DNA of 64,000 bases from Gammaproteobacteria bacterium (GTDB lineage: Bacteria > Pseudomonadota > Gammaproteobacteria > SZUA-152). The notes under the pieces were generated by a model. That model ran no database searches and was not told the origin of the DNA. It was given only the letters and a program-made list of their open reading frames with translations. Where the stretch lies: positions 43,759 to 107,758 of the forward strand of contig JAKIUN010000003.1 in assembly GCA_021647505.1 (NCBI GenBank), read 5' to 3'. Shown here piece by piece: positions 1 through 7,368 of the stretch (the stretch's first letter is position 1; the number at the start of each line of letters is the position of its first letter). The translations under genes were made by a program, and so were the position numbers.

Positions 1-361
1 TTTCCGAATGGGCAATGGTACCGACACTGCCCATGAGAAAAATGGACTGGATGTCGTAATTGCGCAGGGCGCGTTTCCGGTAATCGAAACTCTTTGCCAG
101 CCGTTTTCCAGCATCGCTGCTCTTTTTCGTCGGTGACCAGTCAGAGATGCCAGCCGGAGTTTGTTTACTGACAAAACCAGGCAACATGGCATGGTTGATA
201 TGAAACAACAGTGGCAGTAGATCGAGAAAATCACGTGTACGCCAGCGCAATACTTCCTGTGTGCGCCGTAGGCGTTCGCGATTGATGGCGAGGAATCGCT
301 TTCGCGCCGCGCGGACATCCAGCAGGGGTTTGTTGCTTTTTTGTGAGGTGTGATTGGCCAT
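1..361 (-). CDS. cyaA: Class I adenylate cyclase, N-terminal part (runs off left edge)
   Basis: Only the first 120 codons are visible; the gene continues beyond base 1, so the ORF track missed it. The translation starts MANHTSQKSN, carries DFLDLLPLLFHINH and MLPGFVS at about residues 44-65, and reaches LMGSVGTIAHSE at 109-120, the start of the nucleotidyltransferase core of class I (enterobacterial-type) adenylate cyclases. Known role of the family: cytoplasmic synthesis of cAMP from ATP. The ATG at 361 gives an N-terminus of the usual family length before the DFLDLLP block. It is transcribed away from the PAS/GGDEF gene, so both promoters should lie in 362-666. No CRP site could be recognised there with confidence. 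Confidence 0.88.
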   Translation of the reverse strand, partial: MANHTSQKSNKPLLDVRAARKRFLAINRERLRRTQEVLRWRTRDFLDLLPLLFHINHAMLPGFVSKQTPAGISDWSPTKKSSDAGKRLAKSFDYRKRALRNYDIQSIFLMGSVGTIAHSE

Positions 362-666
362 GAGTGAGAGGTGTGACACAGAGATGATGAGAACTGCGTC
401 GCACTTTCTTAGTGTCGGCATTTTGGCAGATTTGTTGAGATATCCGCTGGTCAAAGCGGCGTGACGGGATTAAAGTTCTCCTACCAGCTGTCGCTGATAG
501 GGCTATGAAAAGATTAACGAATTTGTCCGAGGTAAGATTTCTCGATGAATATCATGCAGTTAAAAAGGCAGGCGACGAAAATCCGACGCCAGGCAGGGGC
601 GGAGCACTGATTCTTCCCTGGCCGGGTTGCCGCTATGCTGCCAATCAACTTAGGGAGCCACGCCCG
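362..666. other. Divergent intergenic region, cyaA / GGDEF gene
   Basis: This 305-bp stretch separates two divergently transcribed genes. The ORF track opens the right-hand frame at 505, but the first 54 codons look unlike any domain and lack a good ribosome binding site, so I treat them as leader. No hairpin or clear operator was recognised. Confidence 0.5.
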
Positions 667-1494
667 ATGCAAATACCCCATGCCGAACAGAGCCAGTCCA
701 TTCTTGCCGAGGCACCTTTTGGCGTTGCCACCGTGGATGCCGATGGCCGGCTGAGTTGGTGTAATCGTGCACTGGCAGAACTGGCGGGGTGGCCACTGAC
801 GGAGCTGGCTGGGCTGCCGGAAGCAGCACTGCTGGTTACGGCCGGGGTTCCGCCTACCGGCATCGTGCAGTTTGAACAGGGCGGTAAATCGGTGCAGCGG
901 GTGGTGCTGGATCGGGGTGACGGCCAGCGGGTCATTTATTACCAAGATGTCACCGTTCAGGAGACCCTGCGCAGTGAGTGTAATGCACTGGAAAAGCAGC
1001 TCCAGCAGCACAACACCATTGATTCGGTCAGTGGCCTGCTCAACCAGCAGGCGGTGAGGCGTGGACTGGAACCGCTAGTGTCTCGCAGTCGTCGCTATGA
1101 CAATCCACTGTCCGTAGTCATCCTATCGTTCACCAATCTGGCGGATGTGCGCGGTGAGCAAGGTGATGGTGCCGCCGATGAGGCGGTACTGAGTGTCAGC
1201 CAGTTGCTGCGCGACCAGATCCGCTGGGCCGATCTGGTTGGTCGGCTCGACAATGGTGACTTTATCTTTGTGCTGCCGGAGACCGACCAGGTGGCCGCTG
1301 AGGCGCTGGCCGGCAAGATCGCCCGGCAATTGAGCGAATTCACCCTCCCGGCCCTGGGTGGGTTGCGCCCGGAGGGCAGCTTCGGTGTGTCGAACTGGCG
1401 CCGTGGTGATGATGCCAATCTGCTGATTAAGCGTGCCAATGGTGCCCTGAGCAAGGCGGTAGAGGCAGGTCTGTTCAGTGTCGTTACGGCTTGA
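667..1494 (+). CDS. PAS domain plus degenerate GGDEF domain protein
   Basis: The start chosen is the ATG at 667 (MQIPHAEQ), preceded by AGGGAG, rather than the track start at 505; this gives 275 aa. Residues about 10-95 look like a PAS sensor domain (FGVATVDADGRLSWCNRA), followed by a short coiled linker and a GGDEF-type domain from about residue 115 (NTIDSVSGLLNQQAV). The catalytic signature is altered: where active diguanylate cyclases have GGDEF, this reads DNGDF inside GRLDNGDFIFVLPE. By family knowledge such a change normally abolishes c-di-GMP synthesis, so the protein may be a sensor or a GTP/c-di-GMP binding regulator. No membrane segment is visible, so it should be cytoplasmic. Confidence 0.75.
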   Translation: MQIPHAEQSQSILAEAPFGVATVDADGRLSWCNRALAELAGWPLTELAGLPEAALLVTAGVPPTGIVQFEQGGKSVQRVVLDRGDGQRVIYYQDVTVQETLRSECNALEKQLQQHNTIDSVSGLLNQQAVRRGLEPLVSRSRRYDNPLSVVILSFTNLADVRGEQGDGAADEAVLSVSQLLRDQIRWADLVGRLDNGDFIFVLPETDQVAAEALAGKIARQLSEFTLPALGGLRPEGSFGVSNWRRGDDANLLIKRANGALSKAVEAGLFSVVTA

Positions 1495-1713
1495 ATTATG
1501 GCCTGAAGCGCCTACTGTTGGCGGTTGGCGCAATTCTGAAAAAATGATCGATGTTTTCTGTGCCTCATAGTGATAAATTTGGGGGCGCTGAATATGCATT
1601 CTACCCAGGGCTACACACGGGCTTTCGTGGCTGGTTGTTGAATGTGATCACAATGACGGAACTTGAGCACCGGGCTATACTCCAAGTTACATTCTTGCCC
1701 TGGCGTCACCACT

Positions 1714-2370
1714 ATGCAACGTACTATCAACCATCAGAACCTGGATGCCGGGTCTGTCCAGACAACGTCATGCAGCCGATTGCTTGGCCACGTGTTTCGG
1801 CCCTTGTTGTTCACCCTCCTGTCACTGTTATTGGCGGGCCAGGCGTGGGCGGGCCAGGCGGACGAAACTGATGGTAAAAGCGTCTTCCTGGTCGCCACCG
1901 ATCAGCTGCGGGGAACCGGTTTTGAGAGAACCGTGGTGCTGATGGTTCACTTCGGTGGTCGGGGCGGAACCACCGGGCTGGCGATCAACCGACCCTCGAA
2001 GATGTTGCTGAAGGAGGCCTTTCCGAAGATTGCCCATCTGCGCGACAGCGACGATGCCCTGTATCTGGGTGGACCCGTGGGCAGCCAGTCCGTGTTCGTG
2101 CTGCTGCGCACCGAGCAGCCGAAGAAGGGCATGATGCCTCTCATTGAGGACATCTATTTCGTCCCGGGCCATCGGATTTTGGCCGAATCCATCAAGGGTG
2201 ACAGTCGTGTCTTCGCCGGTTATACGGGCTGGGCACAGGGCCAATTGCAGGCGGAGATCGAGCGTGGTGACTGGCGTGTAATCCGTCGTGATCCTGATAT
2301 TATTTTCGATCAGGATACCGCTGATCTCTGGCAGCAGCTGTCGAAGCGTTGGTCCGGAAACTGGATTTAG
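1714..2370 (+). CDS. YqgE/AlgH family protein (UPF0301)
   Basis: The conserved block FLVATDQLRGTGFERTVVLM, then LYLGGPVG and the family hallmark GYTGWAQGQLQAEI identify the YqgE/AlgH family (DUF179). Its biochemical role is unsettled; in Pseudomonas it was named for an effect on alginate. Unlike the usual cytoplasmic members of about 185 aa, this one has an N-terminal extension with a likely signal peptide (FRPLLFTLLSLLLAGQAWA), suggesting export; such exported variants occur in some gammaproteobacteria. Start is uncertain: ATG 1714 (218 aa) or a GTG at 1792 just before the hydrophobic stretch. No operon partner; a Rieske relic follows on the same strand. Confidence 0.82.
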   Translation: MQRTINHQNLDAGSVQTTSCSRLLGHVFRPLLFTLLSLLLAGQAWAGQADETDGKSVFLVATDQLRGTGFERTVVLMVHFGGRGGTTGLAINRPSKMLLKEAFPKIAHLRDSDDALYLGGPVGSQSVFVLLRTEQPKKGMMPLIEDIYFVPGHRILAESIKGDSRVFAGYTGWAQGQLQAEIERGDWRVIRRDPDIIFDQDTADLWQQLSKRWSGNWI

Positions 2371-2409
2371 GCGTCTCGAATGGTTTGTGGTGAGTCTCCA
2401 CGGCCAGTT

Positions 2410-2600
2410 TCACACCTTTGAGAGCCGCTGTTCGTCTACCGAGGTCAACCTCACGGTGGCAGCTGGATCAATTCCTCGACATCAAGAACCACGTCATCCA
2501 GTGCGCTATGCACGGCACCCTGTTCCGCGTCGGCGATGGCCTGTGCTAGCGAGGCTCGTGCCAGGCAATTGCTGTAGGCCTTGCCCTTGAGCGTATGCTA
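2410..2600 (+). pseudogene. Relic of a Rieske [2Fe-2S] domain protein
   Basis: The frame beginning at 2454 reads FLDIKNHVIQCAMHGTLF followed by RVGDGLC and a TAG stop. CxxHG with flanking FLDI..HVIQC and F.V.DGLC is the second cluster-binding box of small Rieske-type ferredoxins. The first box (CxHxG) is absent, a shifted frame just upstream gives LFVYRGQ, which looks like the preceding strand, and the frame after the stop continues as RGSCQAI. So the gene has lost its middle and is broken by a stop and a frame change. It sits directly upstream of the PPOX-fold gene on the same strand. Identification rests on one motif block. Confidence 0.6.
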
Positions 2601-2650
2601 GTGAGGATCTGGGTGGAGATTGCAGCGGAAGCGAAAAAGGGAGACTGACG

Positions 2651-3196
2651 ATGGCCAGAAAATACGACCGGATCGAGCTGGAACACGCCGAGTTCATCAA
2701 ACGACAGAAGATATTCTTCGTCGCCACCGCAGCGGCCGGGGGGTGCGTCAACCTCTCACCCAAGGGCATGGACAGCCTGCGCGTGCTGGATCCAAACCGC
2801 GTGATCTGGCTCAACGTCACCGGTAGCGGTAACGAGACCGCCGCTCACGTCACCGAAAACCCCCGCATGACCCTGATGTTTTGCGCCTTCGAAGGTAAGC
2901 CGCTGATCCTGCGCCTGTATGGCGAAGCACGTGCCATACACCCCAGCGACTCGGATTGGCAGACATTGCTGGATCACTTCCCACCCCTGCCCGGTGCCCG
3001 GCAGATCTTCGAACTGAACGTGGATCTGGCGCAAAGCTCCTGCGGCATGGCTGTGCCACTGTTCGACTATGTCGAAGATCGTGAGGCCCTCAACGACTGG
3101 GCTCAGCGCAAGGGGCCGGCAGGAATCGGGGAATATTGGCGGGAGAAGAATGTCACCAGTCTCGATGGAATACCGACGGGGATCGATGGCGAGTAG
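2651..3196 (+). CDS. Pyridoxamine 5'-phosphate oxidase-fold (PPOX) family protein
   Basis: A 181-aa cytoplasmic protein. IKRQKIFFVATAAAGGCVNLSPKGMDSLRVLD and NETAAHVTENPRMTLMFCAF match the split-barrel FMN-binding fold of the PPOX superfamily; the later part (FELNVDLAQSSCGMAVPLFDY) is typical of a subfamily of uncharacterised flavin proteins of this length. Family knowledge suggests FMN or F420-type cofactor binding and a redox role; the substrate cannot be told. The ATG at 2651 follows AAAAAGGGA. The last ten codons plus about 80 bp downstream recur in diverged form at 6436-6541, which marks this as the edge of the accessory island. Confidence 0.8.
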   Translation: MARKYDRIELEHAEFIKRQKIFFVATAAAGGCVNLSPKGMDSLRVLDPNRVIWLNVTGSGNETAAHVTENPRMTLMFCAFEGKPLILRLYGEARAIHPSDSDWQTLLDHFPPLPGARQIFELNVDLAQSSCGMAVPLFDYVEDREALNDWAQRKGPAGIGEYWREKNVTSLDGIPTGIDGE

Positions 3197-3275
3197 TCAG
3201 TGGGTCTGCTAAGAGAGGCAATGGCGAAACAAGTGGTGGCCAAGGGGCTTGTATGGGTGACTTATACTGGCTACC
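3171..3275 (+). repeat. Copy A of a diverged repeat: PPOX 3' end plus downstream DNA
   Basis: The end of the PPOX gene (..PTGIDGE stop) and the bases after it, including agtagtcagtg and caatggcgaaaca, recur at 6436-6541 (..PTGVDGK stop) in the same orientation. The two copies agree over roughly 100 bp with scattered substitutions, extending well past the stop codon. Together with copy B it brackets the SulP gene. Confidence 0.7.
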
Positions 3276-3415
3276 GTGTAATACACGATTATAAATTTAG
3301 GAGGGTTTCGTGCCAGATGGAAAGAGAATTGCACTGCTTAAGGATAATCGTCAATAAATTTATAACAAAGCGCAGAATGGGAAGGGATGATTCACAACCA
3401 AAAATACCTGCGATA

Positions 3416-5695
3416 TCATTCCCTGTCTTGCTCTTTGCCCTGTTTGACACAAGAACGATTATAGATTTCCGCCAGCGAGAGTAATAGTGAAACTTCATCC
3501 ACACTTTCAAGTGCATGGTCTTTTCTAAACACCAGCATAATACCCTTGCGGATCTCCAGATAAAATCCATCATGCTCCACAATGAACTCGATAAGCTCTG
3601 GTGGAATATCCGACAGCGGATCGGCACCCTGTTTTGTATAAAGGCGATATTTTGCAGTAAGTTTGTTACTGCTTGGTAACACTACTTCATCATAATCGAC
3701 CAGATAGCGCTCTAAATAATGCCCTGGAGTGATCACCATATCCGGTATTTGGCTACCCGAATCAGCAGGGCATCGTGAGGTAATGATAGTATGCCAGTGC
3801 TTGGTGTAATAATTCGGTGCCGATGTGTGGCTGTAATCGTACAGGCTTATATGACCACCTAGATATTCACCTGACAGAACATTACTTACTTCCTTGTCTG
3901 CACCACGGTGCAGATAAATGAAGCCTTCTGTATTTAATATGCTCGTCGGTTCAGGCTGGAAATCCAGCTTGTATTGATCAGCCAGACGCTCCATTTGCAC
4001 TTCCCTTTTGCTACGCTGAACCTGCTCTTTGATCAGAGTAGTGTCCTGCATACGGGCTGCCAGTGAGTGTCGTGTAAATGGAATAAAATTTTCCACGCCA
4101 ACCAATTCAAAGGCACGGCCATCGCGCACGCATTCTTCTTCAAATTGATGCAAATACTCCATGGCTGTATGGTCAATAATCCGCCCTGACTCCGTCACAA
4201 TCAAAGTAACACCGACCTTGGATGGTAAGCTGCTGAGCAACTTGTCTAAAGGTAAAAGATTGAAACACACCAGCGAAGACAATGTCATTTCATAATGAGT
4301 GATACCTTCTCTTTCCTGTTTCTTGACCCTTATTACCGGTGTTTTAAACAAACTCCTCAAGTTATCCCAGAGCAGACAACAGCTACGTTTAAAACTCAAG
4401 CGCCCTGTCAACACAAAGCGAAAAGATGGCGCCAACAGATACAACAACATTACTACTTCAGCAGCTACACCGATAAGAATGCCAGAAAGAAGATCCGTGC
4501 CGAGAATGGCAAAAACAGTGATAATGAAGATGACGATCTGGTCACGGCCGATAGCGTAGGTTTTAGTGAAAACCTTATATTCACACAGTTTCCAGCCTAC
4601 ATAGATTAGAATCGCGGCAATAGCCGCCAGTGGAACCATCGCGATAACATCCGTAATAAGAAACAAAAATATCAACAAAAATATTGCATTATAAAAATTT
4701 GCCCACAGTGTCCGTCCGCCAGCATCAATATTTGTTCGACTTTTAATTCCTCCAGGAATGATAGTCAATCCGCCAAAAATACTCGACAGCGAGTTGGAAA
4801 CGCCCATTGCACGCAAAGTTACGTTCGGATCTGATTTGCGCTGGAACGGATCAATTTTATCAACGGCCTTAATCGTCGCTAATGATTCAACGCCATCGAT
4901 CAGTGTCAGGGTAATCACGACGATCAAAATACTCCACCATAGTTCTGGCCGTGAAAATACCTCACCAAAGGCCGGGAAGGTGATCCCGTCCGCCATTATG
5001 CTATCCGGCATTGTGATAAGATATTTTTCGTCAAGACCAAACACAGAGCCCAACAGGATGCCAAATACAGTCACAAATAACGGTGGTGGTACTTTACGCA
5101 TCCAGTCGTACTTCGATTTACTCAGGTAAAAAATAAGAAACAGACTGAGTGCACCAATAACCAGGACGTTCCATTCAACCTGTAATAAGGCCTGAGGAAG
5201 TTTTGCAACAGACGCCAACATGGTTTCAGAGGCGGGTAATATCGCTCCCATCAAGGGAGGAATCTGTTTAATGATAATAATCAAACCGATGGCTGCGAGC
5301 ATCGCCTCAACCACAGTCACAGGTAAAAAAATGGCATACCGACCCGTTTTGAAAAAGGCCAAAACTATCTGCACTAACCCGGTGATACAGATTGCTACCA
5401 AAAGCAGGGGATAACCTTCAGCAAGGTCACCGCCGCCTAACAGCAACATTCCGGCTAAAAGTGCAGGGGCCAAACCTGCAGCTGGCCCACTAATCGTGAC
5501 ATAAGCACCACCGAGAAAAGGAAATATAAGGCCGGCAATAATCGCAGAAATCAATCCGGTAACGGGCGGTGCACCGGAAGCGATAGCAATACCCAGGGAT
5601 AGGGGCAATGAAACGAGCGCGACTTGCATGCCTGCTAACAAGTCGTAACGCCAGTGCTTTAAGCCTTTAATGCCATTCTGTGGGGCTTCAGTCAT
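3416..5695 (-). CDS. SulP family anion transporter with long C-terminal soluble region
   Basis: Residues about 15-425 form the SulP membrane domain with some 10-12 hydrophobic segments; GAYVTISGPAAGLAPALLA, LIDGVESLATIKAVD and GGIKSRTNIDAGGRT are typical. Family members move sulfate, bicarbonate or other anions across the inner membrane. Residues about 465-560 resemble a STAS domain (VTLIVTESGRIIDHTAMEYLHQFE). A further 200 residues follow (INTEGFIYLHRGAD-like region, GHYLERYLVDYDEVVLP), which I do not recognise and which make the protein longer (759 aa) than the common 550-600. Codon use is more AT-rich than the flanking housekeeping genes. It stands alone. Substrate unknown; bicarbonate is as likely as sulfate. 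Confidence 0.85.
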   Translation of the reverse strand: MTEAPQNGIKGLKHWRYDLLAGMQVALVSLPLSLGIAIASGAPPVTGLISAIIAGLIFPFLGGAYVTISGPAAGLAPALLAGMLLLGGGDLAEGYPLLLVAICITGLVQIVLAFFKTGRYAIFLPVTVVEAMLAAIGLIIIIKQIPPLMGAILPASETMLASVAKLPQALLQVEWNVLVIGALSLFLIFYLSKSKYDWMRKVPPPLFVTVFGILLGSVFGLDEKYLITMPDSIMADGITFPAFGEVFSRPELWWSILIVVITLTLIDGVESLATIKAVDKIDPFQRKSDPNVTLRAMGVSNSLSSIFGGLTIIPGGIKSRTNIDAGGRTLWANFYNAIFLLIFLFLITDVIAMVPLAAIAAILIYVGWKLCEYKVFTKTYAIGRDQIVIFIITVFAILGTDLLSGILIGVAAEVVMLLYLLAPSFRFVLTGRLSFKRSCCLLWDNLRSLFKTPVIRVKKQEREGITHYEMTLSSLVCFNLLPLDKLLSSLPSKVGVTLIVTESGRIIDHTAMEYLHQFEEECVRDGRAFELVGVENFIPFTRHSLAARMQDTTLIKEQVQRSKREVQMERLADQYKLDFQPEPTSILNTEGFIYLHRGADKEVSNVLSGEYLGGHISLYDYSHTSAPNYYTKHWHTIITSRCPADSGSQIPDMVITPGHYLERYLVDYDEVVLPSSNKLTAKYRLYTKQGADPLSDIPPELIEFIVEHDGFYLEIRKGIMLVFRKDHALESVDEVSLLLSLAEIYNRSCVKQGKEQDRE

Positions 5696-6050
5696 AATAT
5701 TTACGCCTCAAAACTTATTTGGTCTTTTATTTAGCCGTATGTGGTGCGTTATACTAAAAATGGGTGCAGAAGGCCATGATTATGCTGTTCCGTCCGCTTG
5801 AGATAACACCACCGTTCTCGCGAGAACGGCTTGCTTGGCTGAGACGATGGAAGCCTGACTTAGCGGCGCCATCAAAGCCTGGGCCTTGCAATACGCCGGG
5901 TCGAGTCTACGCTGGGTGCACAGTCTTAGCGAATAGCAAGCCGCCTGGAGTGCCCTAGAGGATGCCGACTCCATCGTCAGCGGCACCCGTTACGAGCATC
6001 CGCAACGGCAAACTACCTCGCTCTTCCTGAAGGACACCTTTGCGACAGGG
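5696..6050. other. Gene-free stretch between SulP and the gshA relic
   Basis: No convincing coding region; ORF-track entries here have no recognisable motifs. The only feature seen is a perfect 18-bp palindrome at 5812-5829, listed separately. Probably decayed DNA. Confidence 0.5.
5812..5829. promoter_or_regulatory. Perfect 18-bp palindrome
   Basis: ccgttctcg is followed directly by its reverse complement cgagaacgg. It lies about 115 bp upstream of the SulP start codon on the transcribed side, so an operator for SulP is possible. No second copy was noticed. Confidence 0.4.
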
Positions 6051-6440
6051 GTTCAGAGGGTTTGCGCCAGATATTCGCGCAGGAACTCGCCGAAGGGGTT
6101 CGCTCCGGGTCACGTACCTTGCCGCGCTGCACGGCCAGACTGCTGCGGTAGACCTCGCTGGCATGGGTATCATCGAGCAGTTCGCATACGCCGGTCATGT
6201 CATCGAGGATCTCGCCGGCCCATTGCGACAGCTTTATCTTGCTGCCACGGCGGTGCAGGTATAGCTGTGGATCGCGTCCACGGTGGGCGGTAGCCAGTTC
6301 GTTGACGTCCAGTGAGCGCAGTTCGACGTATTTCACCCCGCGCTGTTTGAGGGCGTGGATGGGTTTTTCGGTGGCGCCGGTGATCTGCTTGGGGCGAATG
6401 GTGGCGTTGAGCTGTTCCCAGCGGTTGTTGACGAAAACGC
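6051..6440 (-). pseudogene. Deletion-ridden second copy of the gshA 3' half
   Basis: The reverse strand matches the intact gshA at 9012-10595 but lacks several blocks. About 220 bp (6091-6300 against roughly 9243-9455) appear base-for-base identical, including synonymous sites. Missing pieces are about 36 bp (near 6384), about 125 bp (near 6308) and about 190 bp (near 6090), plus a small one near 6430. The first two are bounded in the intact gene by near-identical short repeats (atggtgg/atgttgg; gttgacgtc/gttaacgtc). The last deletion shifts the frame, so the true C-terminus (FLREYLAQTL stop at 6051) is read out of frame. The outer ends have drifted in sequence while the middle has not, which suggests gene conversion. 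Confidence 0.88.
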
Positions 6441-6541
6441 CGACAGGGGTTGATGGCAAGTAGTCAGTGATTTGCGAAGAAAGAACAATGGCGAAACAGC
6501 TGGTGAGCCAAAGGATTTTCATATGGCCGATTTATACAGAT
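6436..6541 (+). repeat. Copy B of the PPOX 3'-end repeat
   Basis: Reads ..TPTGVDGK stop, then agtagtcagtg and caatggcgaaaca, then gatttatac, paralleling copy A at 3171-3275. The upstream part of the PPOX gene is replaced here by the gshA relic, which abuts it head-on in the opposite orientation. The junction lies at about 6432-6440. Confidence 0.7.
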
Positions 6542-6619
6542 GTCCGTATAAGCCGGTAAATTACGGATGTTCATTCAATACAGCTATAAGAGCAATAAAA
6601 ATCGAGATTGGAGGAAAAA

Positions 6620-7351
6620 TTGAAACTAAAAAATGCTATCGAAAACATGGGAGAAATTTCAGCAATAGACATTGCGAAAAATATTGCAGAAAATGAAGGT
6701 ATTGATTGGGAGGGTGGCGCAAAATTTATTTTCTCTGTTATCGCGAATGATATTGAAAGAGCCCCAGGAAATATTGGTGGAAAAAATGATACGAAGCAGG
6801 ATGTAATCAAAAAGTGGCTACTTAAATATCAGGGTGGCTTTGATGGAAGAGCTTCGCAGCGTATATCTAACCTGCCAGGAACAGTTGCAGACCCAATAAT
6901 TGAAAAAATAATCGGCGCACGTTTAGATCATCTTACCGATGAAGACTTGAATAAAATAATATTCGCCCATCCTTTGGGAATGTCCGCAGAAAACATCCTT
7001 GGATTGATTCTGGAAGAATATTTATCTAAAAATTTAATAGCAAACGGTTGGCACTGCGCATGGGGAGAGACGGTAAAATCAGTAGATTTTGTAAATGAAA
7101 ATGGAAGTTTGCTACAAATTAAAAACAGAAGCAATTCAGAAAATAGTTCAAGTAGCGCTGTACGTGATGGTACTGAAATCAAAAAGTGGTACAGAATTAA
7201 AGCTGACCGCACTGAATATATGTGGCCACAATTAAATAAAATTTGTGGAACTGATAACTTGTCTGAAGACAAGTTCGTCAATTTTGTGAAAAAAATATTA
7301 AGATCAAACCCAGGTTGTTTAGCTGTTGAGGATGGCAGCCCTTGGAAGTAG
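6620..7351 (+). CDS. Type II restriction endonuclease, SinI-like
   Basis: The track starts at TTG 6608, but GGAGG at 6610-6614 lies five bases before a second TTG at 6620 (MKLKNAIENMG), so I choose that one; 243 aa. The core around residues 145-190 reads TVKSVDFVNENGSLLQIKNR, then SNSENSSSS and AVRDGTEIKKW. D156 and QIK (Q166, K168) fit a PD-(D/E)xK nuclease in which Gln replaces the usual acidic residue. The QIKNRSNSENSSSS block is what I associate with the SinI family (GGWCC cutters). It converges with the methyltransferase gene 17 bp away. The gene is markedly AT-rich, a sign of transfer. The site specificity is inference. Confidence 0.65.
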   Translation: MKLKNAIENMGEISAIDIAKNIAENEGIDWEGGAKFIFSVIANDIERAPGNIGGKNDTKQDVIKKWLLKYQGGFDGRASQRISNLPGTVADPIIEKIIGARLDHLTDEDLNKIIFAHPLGMSAENILGLILEEYLSKNLIANGWHCAWGETVKSVDFVNENGSLLQIKNRSNSENSSSSAVRDGTEIKKWYRIKADRTEYMWPQLNKICGTDNLSEDKFVNFVKKILRSNPGCLAVEDGSPWK

Positions 7352-7368
7352 TCGACATCAAAAATCAG

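Noticed and set aside
474-501. taaagttc...gctgatag before the GGDEF gene resembles a sigma-28 (flagellar) promoter
   Set aside because: The spacing between the two elements is two to three bases too long and the -10 match is imperfect.
514-1011. Long reverse-strand ORFs opposite the GGDEF gene
   Set aside because: They mirror the codon structure of the real gene and show no domain of their own; the same applies to many track entries opposite gshA, asmA, bioB and topA.
3200-3484. 94-aa forward ORF downstream of the PPOX gene
   Set aside because: It begins in the duplicated non-coding repeat and runs into the end of SulP on the other strand; no motif seen.
4295-5129. Forward ORFs inside the SulP gene
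   Set aside because: Antisense shadows of a clear transporter gene, without ribosome binding sites or motifs.
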